Source: Burkholderiaceae bacterium
GTDB lineage: Bacteria; Pseudomonadota; Gammaproteobacteria; Burkholderiales; Burkholderiaceae_B
DNA length: 64,000 nucleotides
NCBI GenBank assembly: GCA_004322135.1
Contig: SCSG01000028.1
Span: 1 to 64,000, forward strand
Reading direction: 5' to 3'
In this document: in pieces, positions 29,333-39,071 of the stretch
Layout of the letters: each line of letters opens with the position of its first letter
Numbering within the stretch: the first letter of the stretch is position 1
Position numbers and translations under genes: made by a program
The notes under the pieces: generated by a model
Databases searched by the model: none
Told to the model about the DNA's origin: nothing
Seen by the model: only the letters and a program-made list of their open reading frames with translations

Positions 29333-29427
29333 GGCGAGCCTGACTTCGGCACTGGCTCTGGACGACTGTGGCTGCTTCGTTCCCGACCTGACCAGGTTCA
29401 CCGCCGAACCATGCGAAGGGGCCCGCC
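29333..29427 (-). ncRNA. ffs: Signal recognition particle RNA (small bacterial 4.5S type)
   Basis: On the minus strand this stretch contains the universal SRP RNA apical motif: CAGGTCGGGAAC then GAAGCAGCCA near 29361-29392, equivalent to CAGGTCCGGAAGGAAGCAGCC in E. coli. The outer ends pair perfectly: GGCGGGCC (29427-29420) with GGCTCGCC (29340-29333), allowing one G-U pair. The result is a 95-base hairpin without an Alu domain, as expected for this class. It scaffolds Ffh for co-translational membrane targeting. It lies between the AddA-like gene and dnaX. A pyrimidine-rich run follows the 3' end. Ends may be off by a few bases. Confidence 0.92.
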
Positions 29428-29489
29428 AGATTGAAGTTTAACAGGAGTTCCCGACTTGCCGGGCTCGTTGTGCAAATCGGCATGACACG

Positions 29490-32400
29490 TCAGCAATCTA
29501 CCCACATGTCGGCACGCGGAAAATACAGGGCACCGCGCGCAGGCCGCCCGTCCAGGGCGTGGACATGCTGGCAATAACGCGCAATCTGCTCCTGATAGCG
29601 TGCGCGCATGCGGGATTCGAACGCCGCCCTGGACTCACCCTCTGCAGGCACACCAGTCTTGTAATCCACGACCAACCAGCCGGCCTCCTCGGAAATGGCC
29701 AGATCGATCACGGACACCCGGCCACTGACATCCAGCAGCGACCATTCGCGAAAGGCACGGGCGGCCCGCAACAGCCATTGGCCGCGACGACTGGACAAAG
29801 TGGCCAGGAGCGTCTCACGAACGGCAGCCGCCGCCTCGGTCAACGCCACCCCGCCAAGCCCCGCCCGGCTCAATTGCCGACTGATAACCGGCAGGCTCGC
29901 CTCGACCCGGTCAGGCGGCCAGGCGTCCATGCCATCGCGCCCCAACCGCTCCAGCCAGGCATGCGCCACTGTACCGGCCACAGCTTCGAATTCCGACGCC
30001 GCAGGCCACTGCCATGCATTACCGCTCGTGACTGCAGGCAACTGCTGTGCCCGCGGCACGCTCTCTTCCTTCATGCGCACCAGATACTTTGGCGTACTGA
30101 CGGACGGATCCCCCAGTGCCTCATCCTCCGGCGCCTGTTCCAATTCAGGCGGTATCGGCGGGCGAATGTGAGCCCAAAGCCTGCCAAGCAGGCTGGACGA
30201 TACCGGCGCGCTGGCTGCGCCATGTTTATCCAATCCAATTTCGGCAACCAGGTGCAGCTGCTCACGCGCGCGGGTGGCAGCCACATAAAGCAGGCGGTCC
30301 GTTTCATAACCGGCACGCTTTTTTTCACGCTCGGCCAGATACAGGGAAACCGGATCGGCTTCATCGGAGGCGCGCGGCTTGATCGGCCCAAGCAGGATTC
30401 GCCCTTCGCTCTGCTCGAAGCGCACCAGCTGCGGCGTATCACCTCGCCCCGTACGATGCAGGCCCATCAGAATGACCGTATCGAACTGCAACCCCTTGGC
30501 CTTATGTATGGTCATGACTTCGACCGCACGCGCGGTGCTTTTGGGCGCGGCGTACAGGCGCTCGACGTGAGCATCCAGTTCCACCGGATTCAGGCCGCCG
30601 TATGGCGCCAGCGATTCAATCAGGCGAAACAGACTTTCGGCATTCGCTACATCTTCGGCGCTGCTATATAGGCGCGCCCCGCCCAGGCGCTCCCAGCATT
30701 GCTGCAGCCACGCCGCAAAGGGAACGGTGCCCGCGACGTTGCTCCGATCCAGCAACACACCAGCCGCGTGCCGTAACCGCGCTGCTTCGGCGCGGGCAAG
30801 CTCGGTACCACCCTGCATACCGCCCGCAAGCCAGGCGGCCAGCACGGCCGGCACGGCCGGCACGGCAAGATGATGGTCCGTGCCGAACAGAGCATGAAGG
30901 CTGTCGAGCCGCAAGCCGCACAAGGGCGAACGCAACACCGAGAGCCAGGCGAGGCGGTCAGCCGGATGCGATAGCGCACGCGCCAGCTGCACCAGATCAT
31001 CGACCACCTGGCGCGATGCGAGGGAAACCAGCTCTACAGCCCGGCACGGGATGTTTGCGAGGGCCAGACGCGACACGACCTCACCAAGATGCGAGCGAGC
31101 ACGCACCAGAATCGCAACCGGATGCTCGCTTGCAGGATTACGCGCCATGGCTTCACCCGCAAGGCGCACCACCAGTTCTTCGCACTGCCTGCCGGCATTG
31201 CCGCCCGCTGCGGGCGGCCACACCGGATGCAATTGAACACCCGGAATATCAAGCGCCGGGTTGAACGGCATGGACTTCGTATAGGGAATCGCCCCCATGG
31301 ATGCATCTGCATGCTGCGGGAACAATGGTGCGAACACGGTATTGACCCACTCGACAACACCTTGCTGTGAACGAAAATTGGTGGTCAGCGACAACGCCTG
31401 AAGCCGCATATCTCCCAGCCCCTCTTTCCGAACCTTCAGAAACCAGCCCACCTCTGCCTTGCGAAAACGGTAAATGGACTGCATGGGGTCGCCCACCAGG
31501 AACAGCGTGCGGCCATCGTCAGGCTGCCAGCCAGACGTAATCTGCCGAAGCAGGTCGATTTGTGACTGGCTGGTATCCTGAAATTCATCCACCAGCAAAT
31601 GCCGGATGGACGCATCCAGGCTCAGCAGCAGTTCGGTCGGGTCATCCGCCTGCCCCAACGCCATGACCGCACGCTGTGCAATCTCGACGAAATCCACTTC
31701 ACCCGCATCGGCGAAACACACTTTCAATTGCGCCGAAGCCAGCCACAGCACATGGATCAGCGTGCTCAGGATGTCCATCTGATCAGGTTGATAGCCGTCG
31801 GCCGGCATCCGCCGCACGCTGGCCAGCGCCGCGACCCAGGACTCACCGCCGTCGAACCCCTTCAGCCACTGGACGAATTCTTCTTTATAAGCCGTTTTGG
31901 GCTCGAAGCCTTGCCGTATATCGGCCTTGACACGCAGGTCGCCCTGGGCGGTCAGCAGGACTGTGGCCAGCGCCTGCCATAACGCCACGTCTTTATCTGT
32001 TGTACCAAAAGGCTTGCCCGGCCAATCCAGCAAGGCGGAAAATCCGCATGCCTTCCCACTTGCCTGCATGACCGATGCGGCGCGCGAGATGGACGGCGCC
32101 AGACTCGATGCCCAGTCCCGAGGCATCAGCATCGCGACCCGGCTCAAGTCCTCTTCGACAGCCTGCCGCAGATTTTGTTGCAGCTGTGCCGCGTTTCCAC
32201 TATCGGCCAGCAACGGCAGCCACTGATCCCGACTGGCCAACATGTCGGCGATGAGCTCCTCGGCCGTACCCGTATCGACGTCAAGGTGAGAAACCAGGGC
32301 CGCCACCGCGGCAACGTCATCGATCATGGCCAGCGTGGCCCTGGCAGCCGCAACGTAATGTTCACGCGCGTTTTCGGCTACCGCAGGCATGCCCCCCAGC

Positions 32401-32807
32401 GCACTCAGCCACGGCATGCCCCGCACCAGATACGAACAAAAGGCATCAATGGTGCGAATGCTGAGCCGCGCCGGATACTGCAGCAGTTTCCAGCCCAGTT
32501 CGTCGCTGCGCCTCATGGCCTGCCGCGCCAACAACCAGCTCTCTTTTTTGTGACCTTCCAAAGGCTCCGGCCCACCCGCCGCCCGGAGCTTGGCCAACAC
32601 CCGCGCATGCATCTCGGAGGCCGCCTTGCGCGTAAACGTAATGGCGACGATTTCCTCCGGACGCTTGACGGTGGCCAGCAGCGCCAGGATGCGGTCAGTC
32701 AGCAACTCGGTCTTGCCCGAGCCCGCAGGGGCCTGCACGAGGAATGACTTGCGCGGATCGAGCGCGACGCGGCGAACTTGCGCGTCGTCGGGCTGCCTAG
32801 TCGTCAT
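29490..32807 (-). CDS. UvrD-type helicase/nuclease, AddA-like
   Basis: A 1105-residue superfamily 1 helicase with a C-terminal PD-(D/E)XK nuclease, resembling AddA of double-strand-break repair. ATG 32807 is chosen because GAGGAGG lies 7 bases upstream; an ATG at 32822 lies before that site. Walker A QAPAGSGKTELL at residues 25-36, AITFTRKAASEMHARV, Walker B LVDEFQDTSQSQ near 410, VGDPMQSIYRFRKAEV near 445, TIHKAKGLQFDTVIL near 775 and VAATRAREQLHL near 845. The nuclease shows VIDLAISEEAGWLVVDYKTG near 1035 and a QIARYCQHV stretch. It overlaps the AddB-like gene by 11 bases. Together they probably resect DNA ends for RecA; RecBCD-like genes are not seen here. Confidence 0.9.
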   Translation of the reverse strand: MTTRQPDDAQVRRVALDPRKSFLVQAPAGSGKTELLTDRILALLATVKRPEEIVAITFTRKAASEMHARVLAKLRAAGGPEPLEGHKKESWLLARQAMRRSDELGWKLLQYPARLSIRTIDAFCSYLVRGMPWLSALGGMPAVAENAREHYVAAARATLAMIDDVAAVAALVSHLDVDTGTAEELIADMLASRDQWLPLLADSGNAAQLQQNLRQAVEEDLSRVAMLMPRDWASSLAPSISRAASVMQASGKACGFSALLDWPGKPFGTTDKDVALWQALATVLLTAQGDLRVKADIRQGFEPKTAYKEEFVQWLKGFDGGESWVAALASVRRMPADGYQPDQMDILSTLIHVLWLASAQLKVCFADAGEVDFVEIAQRAVMALGQADDPTELLLSLDASIRHLLVDEFQDTSQSQIDLLRQITSGWQPDDGRTLFLVGDPMQSIYRFRKAEVGWFLKVRKEGLGDMRLQALSLTTNFRSQQGVVEWVNTVFAPLFPQHADASMGAIPYTKSMPFNPALDIPGVQLHPVWPPAAGGNAGRQCEELVVRLAGEAMARNPASEHPVAILVRARSHLGEVVSRLALANIPCRAVELVSLASRQVVDDLVQLARALSHPADRLAWLSVLRSPLCGLRLDSLHALFGTDHHLAVPAVPAVLAAWLAGGMQGGTELARAEAARLRHAAGVLLDRSNVAGTVPFAAWLQQCWERLGGARLYSSAEDVANAESLFRLIESLAPYGGLNPVELDAHVERLYAAPKSTARAVEVMTIHKAKGLQFDTVILMGLHRTGRGDTPQLVRFEQSEGRILLGPIKPRASDEADPVSLYLAEREKKRAGYETDRLLYVAATRAREQLHLVAEIGLDKHGAASAPVSSSLLGRLWAHIRPPIPPELEQAPEDEALGDPSVSTPKYLVRMKEESVPRAQQLPAVTSGNAWQWPAASEFEAVAGTVAHAWLERLGRDGMDAWPPDRVEASLPVISRQLSRAGLGGVALTEAAAAVRETLLATLSSRRGQWLLRAARAFREWSLLDVSGRVSVIDLAISEEAGWLVVDYKTGVPAEGESRAAFESRMRARYQEQIARYCQHVHALDGRPARGALYFPRADMWVDC

Positions 32808-35451
32808 GACCAGCCTCCTCATTCAAGCGCAAAAATGGCAGGACATCACAATATTTGATGTCATCGGCACGCAGGTTGCGATTGACCGCAACCCCGTCCA
32901 CGAACTCCTGTGCAAGACCGCTGATGGCCGCACGCCACTGCGCCAGAACCTGCTCCCAGGACTGGCCGGCGAACCCTGGCCAGTCCTCGGGATTGGCCAA
33001 CCCCTCGAAACCGCAGTCGCCGTCGGCCAGCCCCTTGACTTCGATCACTCGCGCATGCAGCCTGGCCAGCGCCAAGGCGCCGACCTGGGCATTTTCCTTG
33101 GTAAGCAGCGATGCGTAGAACGGCAGTTGCAACTCGATCGGACGCCGCCTTGTCCAGTGATTTTCCGGATCGAGCTTGCCCAACCCCGTCTTGTAGTCAA
33201 TGACAGCCAGGCGCTCATCTTCCAGCCTGTCAATGCGATCCAGCCGCAATGTCAAGTGTAGCGAACCATACGACCACGGAAAGCTGCGTTCCACCGCCTC
33301 GACGGCGAACGGCGCACGCGCAAGCTCCAGCTCAAGCCAGTTGCCCAGCACCTCACCGGCACGCTCCACCTCAAGATCACGCAGGGCCGGGCTGTAGTCG
33401 CACAGATGCTCGCTAGCCGCATGGCGAATGGCCTGGTCGACCAGTTCGTCCAGATGACCCGTGTCCCGGTGCCTTCTCAACGTGGCCTGGTCGGGAATGC
33501 CGTGCCAGAGCGTCTCCATGGCGCCATGCAGAAACAACCCGCGCGCGTTCTGATCAGACAGTACGGCATAATCGTCCAACTGGCGGGCGCCAAGGCGATA
33601 TTTCACGAAAGCCCACAACGGATTGCGTGCCTGAGTGTCGATTACCGCAATGCCACCCCTTATGTCCTCGCCTTCAAGCAAGGCCGGGCCGCTGTCGTCG
33701 GTCACACGTTCGAGTTCACACGATGCGGCAGGCCTGGAAAGAGCCGCGGCAGGCGCAGCGGCGAGATCCTCGATGCATGGGCTGGGACGCAATTCACGCT
33801 CACCATCGAGCAATGCATGGCTGACCGACACGCGCGGCGCGCAACGCAGAAGCGCCTGGTAAAGAGCCTGTGCCCACTGCAACTCGCGCTCTGGTGTGGC
33901 GCGCGGCGCATTGGCCTGGCGCAATGCCGCAAGCGGAATCAAAGGGTTCGGCTTGGCCGCCGCCGGAAACACGTCGTCGGTCAGCCCCAGAATCCAGACT
34001 CCATCCCAATGCCCGCCCTCGGCCTCCAGAAAACCTTGCACGTCCAGCCGTGCTGAGGGATCGCGTTGTGGTTGAAACGGCGTCTCGCGGACCAGCCGTT
34101 CCAGAAGGGACATGGCATACCGGAGATCTCCACTGCCCAACACCGCTGCCTGACGACCCAGGCGATCCAACGTGCGATCGAGGGCCTCGACCACCTGGTA
34201 GGCATGGCTGTCCAGCACCGCCTCACCCGGGAACCCCAACTGCTGCAGCAGCAAACGCCAGCGCACCACCCATACGTCCAGGGAGACATTGTTCCAGCCT
34301 TTTCCCAGCGCGAGGCACTCTTTCCACGCTTGGGCCAGCCGCGGCGCCCACTGCGCAAGCTGCTTCTCGAAGTATTGCTCTGTAATGCTGATGACTGCGT
34401 CACGGCGCCACCGCGCATCAAGCGTGGCGCGCCCAGGAGCTTCGACCACGTGCGCGGCGCACCCCCCTGACAGCAGGGCCGCGCCGGCCAGCGAGGGCTC
34501 ACACCGCCCGTGCAGCAAGAACGCCCGCAGCACACGCAGCCAGCACAATGCTGCCCGTACCAACGGCCAGTCTGCCAGCGGGCGCGCCACGGCGATGTTA
34601 TAAGGCACTGCGGGCGCGGTGCCGTCCGCGCCCAGCGCCTCGCGTAGCACGCGGTGTGCAAGAGCCACATCATTTTCCAGCCGCGCCGCGACGATGGCAT
34701 ACCGCCCCTCGGGGTTGGCCCGCAGGCACGACTGCGCCCATCGCGCCGCCAGGCGCCACTCGGTATCCGGGTCGGCCGCCTGCACGCGCTCAACCTGCGC
34801 CGCGTCAACCTGGCTGGGCTGCAGCGCGAATATCGCCACACCCTGTGCGCGCAACGCGTCAATCACACCTCGAAGGCGTGGCGAATATTCATTGAACCCC
34901 ACCAGCACAAGATTCTGAAAATCAAAATGCAGCTTGCCATCGACAATAGCTTGATACACGCGCTCGAACCCCAGCACGCCGTCTTCGGCGTCCATATCGT
35001 GCAGGCGCTGGCGATACGCCTTGCGCCAAACCATGAAGCGTCGGTACTCATCGGTCTGCAGTGCCGGCGGCACTTCGAGTTGCCATTCGGAAAGAAGGCG
35101 ATCAGCCTCCTGCGCCAGGCTCGCTGCATTCCCCACGTCGAGCAGAGCGTGGTCGGTTTCGGCTTCGATAATGACCTGCCGCCACAAAGACAGTGCACCA
35201 AAGGCATCCACTGTGTGGGCCGCCAACCCGTTATCCGATGCAAATGACCACTGATCGCCGGCCTGCCTCAGCCACGCGGACACGGGCATGATGTCGGGCA
35301 GCGCCATGACCTGCCTCTGCGCATCAAGCATGGCCGACAAATCCGCCAGGATGCGCCGGGCATGGCGGTTGTTGACTGTCAGCACCAGCGTTGCCATGCT
35401 TGGCAGCCCCGCCAGATCATTCAGTGAAACCTGCTCGGGTTCCGTATTCAT
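32797..35451 (-). CDS. AddB-like PD-(D/E)XK nuclease (probable DNA repair protein)
   Basis: An 884-residue partner of the adjacent helicase, matching the betaproteobacterial 'probable DNA repair protein' group. The N-terminal half looks like a helicase fold without a working ATP site: where AddB has a Walker A the sequence is VLTVNNRHARRIL. Helicase-like remnants are LVLVGFNEYSPRLRGVID near 180 and WDGVWILGLTDDVFP near 485. The C-terminal nuclease is intact: LRLDRIDRLEDERLAVIDYKTG near 740 and LQLPFYASLL near 775 give the D, DxK and QxxxY residues. Four clustered cysteines of the AddB iron-sulfur site are not seen; only one Cys (KYCDVLPF) is near the end. It is the first gene of the pair and overlaps the helicase gene by 11 bases. 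Confidence 0.85.
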   Translation of the reverse strand: MNTEPEQVSLNDLAGLPSMATLVLTVNNRHARRILADLSAMLDAQRQVMALPDIMPVSAWLRQAGDQWSFASDNGLAAHTVDAFGALSLWRQVIIEAETDHALLDVGNAASLAQEADRLLSEWQLEVPPALQTDEYRRFMVWRKAYRQRLHDMDAEDGVLGFERVYQAIVDGKLHFDFQNLVLVGFNEYSPRLRGVIDALRAQGVAIFALQPSQVDAAQVERVQAADPDTEWRLAARWAQSCLRANPEGRYAIVAARLENDVALAHRVLREALGADGTAPAVPYNIAVARPLADWPLVRAALCWLRVLRAFLLHGRCEPSLAGAALLSGGCAAHVVEAPGRATLDARWRRDAVISITEQYFEKQLAQWAPRLAQAWKECLALGKGWNNVSLDVWVVRWRLLLQQLGFPGEAVLDSHAYQVVEALDRTLDRLGRQAAVLGSGDLRYAMSLLERLVRETPFQPQRDPSARLDVQGFLEAEGGHWDGVWILGLTDDVFPAAAKPNPLIPLAALRQANAPRATPERELQWAQALYQALLRCAPRVSVSHALLDGERELRPSPCIEDLAAAPAAALSRPAASCELERVTDDSGPALLEGEDIRGGIAVIDTQARNPLWAFVKYRLGARQLDDYAVLSDQNARGLFLHGAMETLWHGIPDQATLRRHRDTGHLDELVDQAIRHAASEHLCDYSPALRDLEVERAGEVLGNWLELELARAPFAVEAVERSFPWSYGSLHLTLRLDRIDRLEDERLAVIDYKTGLGKLDPENHWTRRRPIELQLPFYASLLTKENAQVGALALARLHARVIEVKGLADGDCGFEGLANPEDWPGFAGQSWEQVLAQWRAAISGLAQEFVDGVAVNRNLRADDIKYCDVLPFLRLNEEAGHDD

Positions 35452-35675
35452 TTTCCATCCCTGGGGCAGGGCCAGAAACAGCGAAGCCCGAAATTATTTT
35501 TCATGTGCCGATAGGCACCAAAGACATTATCACAAATGCCACGTCATCTGGCGTCGTACCAGCGTTAGAATGACCAGCGGCAGCCGGCGCACGCAAAGCA
35601 CGCACCGGCACAGGCCGCGACCTCTGCCTAGTTCGATACATGCCTTGACTCACTTCCCTTTACCCGGCTGATACT

Positions 35676-36575
35676 GTGGTTCTTGCACCCTCTACGTCCA
35701 TCGACGCCTTTCTGGATGCCGTCTGGCTGGAAGACGGCCTGGCCGAAAATACACTGATGGCCTACCGGCGCGATCTGACTGCATTTGAACAATGGTTTCG
35801 CACCACGGCATCCAAGGCACTGGACGACGCGCAAGCCGCCGACGTTCAGGATTGGCTTGCCGCGCAGTACGCCAACACCAAGGCTTCAACTGCCAACCGG
35901 CGTCTGGCGGCGTTAAAGCGCTACTACCTGTGGGCGCTGCGCCAGGGCCGCGTGCACCGCGACCCGTGCCTCACGCTGCAGTCCGCCAAGCAGCCGGCGC
36001 GCTTTCCCAAGACATTATCTGAAAATCAGGTCGAGGCTTTGCTGCAAGCACCCAGCCAGGAATCCGTCCTGGGCCTGCGCGACCGCGCCATGCTGGAAAC
36101 GCTTTACGCCACTGGCCTGCGCGTCTCCGAACTCGTGGGCCTGAATGTCCTGGACGTCAATCTGAATGAAGGTGTCGTGCGTGTAAACACGGGCAAGGGT
36201 GGCAAAGACAGGCTGGTGCCTCTAGGAGCCGAAGCCGCCTACTGGATAGATTTATATCTGACGCAGTCGCGCGCCGCACTGCTGCGCGCCCGGCGCTGCG
36301 ATGCGCTCTTCGTCACAGCGCGGGCTGCCTCCATGACTCGGCAATCCTTCTGGTACATCATCAAAAAATACGCGGCACGCGCCGATATTCATACACCACT
36401 GTCGCCACACGTCCTGCGTCACGCGTTCGCCACCCACCTGCTCAACCACGGCGCGGATCTGCGCGTCGTGCAAATGCTGCTCGGGCACGCCGACATATCG
36501 ACCACACAAATCTACACACACGTCGCACGCGAGCGCCTTAAAATTCTGCATGCGAAGCACCATCCCCGCGCCTGA
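35676..36575 (+). CDS. xerD: Tyrosine recombinase XerD
   Basis: A 299-residue recombinase that resolves chromosome dimers at dif with XerC under FtsK control. The N-terminal SAM-like domain (10-95) shows DGLAENTLMAYRRDL and STANRRLAALKRYY. The catalytic domain holds the full set: Arg in ATGLRVSEL (about 149), Lys in GKGGKDRLVPLG, His-x-x-Arg in SPHVLRHAFATHLL (about 245-248), His in LLGHADISTTQIYTH and nucleophile Tyr in that same stretch (about 280). The start at 35676 is a GTG with no clear ribosome site; it gives family length and no ATG is available nearby. It is divergent from the nuclease pair. Confidence 0.93.
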   Translation: MVLAPSTSIDAFLDAVWLEDGLAENTLMAYRRDLTAFEQWFRTTASKALDDAQAADVQDWLAAQYANTKASTANRRLAALKRYYLWALRQGRVHRDPCLTLQSAKQPARFPKTLSENQVEALLQAPSQESVLGLRDRAMLETLYATGLRVSELVGLNVLDVNLNEGVVRVNTGKGGKDRLVPLGAEAAYWIDLYLTQSRAALLRARRCDALFVTARAASMTRQSFWYIIKKYAARADIHTPLSPHVLRHAFATHLLNHGADLRVVQMLLGHADISTTQIYTHVARERLKILHAKHHPRA

Positions 36576-36595
36576 CGAACCTGCAACCAGTCCCC

Positions 36596-37090
36596 ATGCC
36601 AAAAGACAAGCACATCTCGGAAACACCGGCAACGCAGATGCTGCGGCACCATCACATTGAGTTTGGCGAACACCCCTACGACTACGTGGAACATGGCGGG
36701 GCGCTTGAATCAGCGCGACAGCTTTGCCTGGACCCTCATCAGGTGGCCAAGACGCTGATCATGGAAGACGAGCACGGCCACCCACTGGTCATCCTGATGC
36801 ACGGCGATTGCGAAGTCTCTACCAAAAATCTGGCACGGCAGGCCGGTGCCAAAAAAGTCAACCCGTGCACGCCGGAAGTCGCACAGAGAAATTCGGGCTA
36901 TCAAGTGGGTGGGACGTCGCCGTTTGCCACCCGCAAGAAAATGCCGGTGTGGATAGAAGCCACGCTTCTGGACTACCCCATCATCTATCTGAACGGCGGA
37001 CGGCGCGGCTACCTGATAAGCCTTGCCCCCACTGTCGTCACTACCCTGCTCCATGCCCAGCCAGTGCACGCGGCGCTGCCCAAGCATTGA
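36596..37090 (+). CDS. ybaK: Cys-tRNA(Pro) deacylase YbaK/EbsC
   Basis: A 164-residue editing enzyme that hydrolyses cysteine misloaded on tRNA(Pro). It has the family features: TPATQMLRHHHIEF at the N-terminus, QVAKTLIMEDEHGHPLVIL with the catalytic-region Lys, DCEVSTKNLARQAGAKKV, QVGGTSPFATRKKMPVWIE and LNGGRRGYLISLAP. Length is typical. It follows xerD by 20 bases and is probably co-transcribed, without a functional link. Confidence 0.95.
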   Translation: MPKDKHISETPATQMLRHHHIEFGEHPYDYVEHGGALESARQLCLDPHQVAKTLIMEDEHGHPLVILMHGDCEVSTKNLARQAGAKKVNPCTPEVAQRNSGYQVGGTSPFATRKKMPVWIEATLLDYPIIYLNGGRRGYLISLAPTVVTTLLHAQPVHAALPKH

Positions 37091-37284
37091 TAGCCAAGCT
37101 ACACAATACGGCCACTCCCCCCATTCGCTGCTCATTCCAGGTTCTGGCGTACCCGGCCGTCGATACCGACTTCGAAAAGCTACAAAGAATTCGGCACGGA
37201 TGGATTTTTAACTCGTGCTGCAATGGAATGGTTCTGGAATTTATATGCGCCTGCACCCGGGCAATCGGAGGCAAGCGGTCCGGA

Positions 37285-38181
37285 TCACATGGGTGGGATA
37301 CCGAACGTCTCCAGCCTGGCCCCCACCGAGCTTGCCCATATTTGTGCAATGCTCTCTGCGGTCCAGCCCGTGTCGCTATAAGCCGTGCGGATTTCCGCCG
37401 GATGACTCCATAACGCCAGCTTGCCGCCACCCAGACCAATACACTGTCCCGTAATGCCCTGTGCCGCCTGCGACGCGAGAAAGACAAACAGCGGGGCGAC
37501 ATCTTCGGGCGGCCCCATTCCCATGCCCAGTCGAACCTCCGCGGGCAATTCACGCCCTTCTTCCAGCAACGTCATATAGGGTTGCATGGCGGGTATGGTT
37601 GCAGCCATTCGCGTCAGCGCTGTGGGCAGAACTGCATTGACCGTGACGCCAAAGCGACTGCATTCAAGTGCCCAGGTGCGGGCAAACGCCGCAATGCCCG
37701 CCTTGGCCGCTGCGTAATTGGTCTGACCAAAATTGCCGCGCTGTCCGGCCAGCGACGACACCAGCAGCAAGCGACCACCCTCGCCCTGTTCACGAAATTT
37801 GCGCACCGCTGCACGGGCGCACGTGAATGTGCCGCGCAGATGAGTCTCGACAACCAAATCGAAATCCTCATCAGACATATTCCACAGCACTTTGTCGCGC
37901 AGGATGCCAGCGTTGGTGCACATGATGTCCAGACGGCCGAACTGCGAAACCGCCTTGTCCACGCAAAGCTGCGCCGCCTGCGACGAACCAATGGCGGCCG
38001 CCAGTGCAACGGCCCTGCCGTTCCCGGCCACGATGGTATCCACAACGGCCTGTGCAACATCGGCGTCAATATCGTTGACCACCACGGCCGCCCCGGCGCG
38101 AGCCAGCGCCGTGGAAATCGCCGCCCCCAGCCCCCTGCCTCCCCCCGTCACCACCGCCACCTTCCCACTCAGCTTCAACAT
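37285..38181 (-). CDS. Short-chain dehydrogenase (FabG-like)
   Basis: A 298-residue SDR oxidoreductase. Cofactor loop VTGGGRGLGAAIS (residues 11-23), VNDIDADV, NAGILRDK (near 90), catalytic Ser in VSSLAGQRG and YAAAKAGIAAF with Tyr/Lys near 157-161. The IDAD-type acidic residue after beta-2 suggests NAD preference. Compared with FabG (about 245 residues) it carries about 45 extra residues after the GQCIGLGGG end, a pattern seen in acyl-CoA-related SDRs (MaoC-associated or HSD17B4-like). It lies 47 bases upstream of an enoyl-CoA hydratase gene in reverse order, so both follow one transcript and probably serve acyl-CoA oxidation. Substrate unknown. Confidence 0.85.
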   Translation of the reverse strand: MLKLSGKVAVVTGGGRGLGAAISTALARAGAAVVVNDIDADVAQAVVDTIVAGNGRAVALAAAIGSSQAAQLCVDKAVSQFGRLDIMCTNAGILRDKVLWNMSDEDFDLVVETHLRGTFTCARAAVRKFREQGEGGRLLLVSSLAGQRGNFGQTNYAAAKAGIAAFARTWALECSRFGVTVNAVLPTALTRMAATIPAMQPYMTLLEEGRELPAEVRLGMGMGPPEDVAPLFVFLASQAAQGITGQCIGLGGGKLALWSHPAEIRTAYSDTGWTAESIAQIWASSVGARLETFGIPPM

Positions 38182-38228
38182 GGATCGCTACTTCCCCCTG
38201 GATTATTGCTTCTACACGGTTTGAATTA

Positions 38229-39071
38229 CTACTTCCCTTTATAAACGGCGGGCCGCCTTTCGATGAATGCCCTCGGGCCTTCTTTGGCATCGTCCGTAGC
38301 CATTACACGATCATAACTGGCCTGCTCCAATGCAAACGCTTCGGACAACTGCAGCCCAACAGACTGCACGGCCGTCTTCTTGATTTCGGCAACGGCCACC
38401 GGCGCATTGGCCGCAATCTCGCAAGCCAGCTTGCGCGCCGCGGGCAGAACGTCCGCCGACGGCACCACGTAATTCACGAGTCCCCATTGCAAAGCCTTGT
38501 CTGCATCGATCGCCGCCCCCGTCAGCAAAAGCTCCATAGCCTGGCAATGCGACAACTGCGCCGGCAGGCGCGCCAAGGAACCTGCGAAGGGAATCAGTCC
38601 ACGACGCACCTCGGGCCACGCAAACCGCGCTTCACTTGAAGCTATACGAATATCGGTCGCCAACAGCAGTTCAGCACCCGCTGCCACACACGTGCCGTTG
38701 ATTGCCGCTATCACCGGTTTGAACAACGGAAACTCGCGCATGCGGGTGACGGAAAACACCACGGGATCTTCCAGCAGCCGGTGATCCCATCTGGTTTGCG
38801 GGGCCCGATCCCCCGTCAGCAAGGGCAGGGTCAGGCCCAGATCGCCTCCGGAACAAAAGGCCTGTGTGCCAGCGCCGGTCACGATCAACACACGCATGCC
38901 ATTGTCGGCCTGAAAATCCAGCAGCGCATCGGCGAAACGACATAGCATCTCGGGGCTTAGCGCATTGCGGGCGGCAGGCCGGTTGAATGTGATCTGCGCG
39001 ATATGCTCCGCCTTCTCATACAGCAGAACAGCACCTCGGCCCTCCACACGCTCATCCGCATTTGCAGTCAT
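38229..39071 (-). CDS. Enoyl-CoA hydratase/isomerase family protein
   Basis: A 280-residue crotonase-fold protein. ATG 39071 is preceded by AAGGGAAG at good spacing; the open frame upstream is not like the family. Crotonase signatures: ITFNRPAARNALSPEML, GTQAFCSGGDL (oxyanion loop near 80), KPVIAAINGTCVAAGAELLLATDIRIAS and FAWPEVRRGLIPFAGS. At the first catalytic Glu position (after GAE in classical hydratases) Glu is kept (AAGAELLL region), the second near EVRRG is present, so hydratase activity is plausible. It is followed by the SDR gene 47 bases on. The exact acyl-CoA is unknown. Confidence 0.85.
   Translation of the reverse strand: MTANADERVEGRGAVLLYEKAEHIAQITFNRPAARNALSPEMLCRFADALLDFQADNGMRVLIVTGAGTQAFCSGGDLGLTLPLLTGDRAPQTRWDHRLLEDPVVFSVTRMREFPLFKPVIAAINGTCVAAGAELLLATDIRIASSEARFAWPEVRRGLIPFAGSLARLPAQLSHCQAMELLLTGAAIDADKALQWGLVNYVVPSADVLPAARKLACEIAANAPVAVAEIKKTAVQSVGLQLSEAFALEQASYDRVMATDDAKEGPRAFIERRPAVYKGK

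Noticed and set aside
35645-35675. TTGACT plus GATACT as xerD promoter
   Set aside because: The spacing is 19 bases and the -10 would touch the GTG start.
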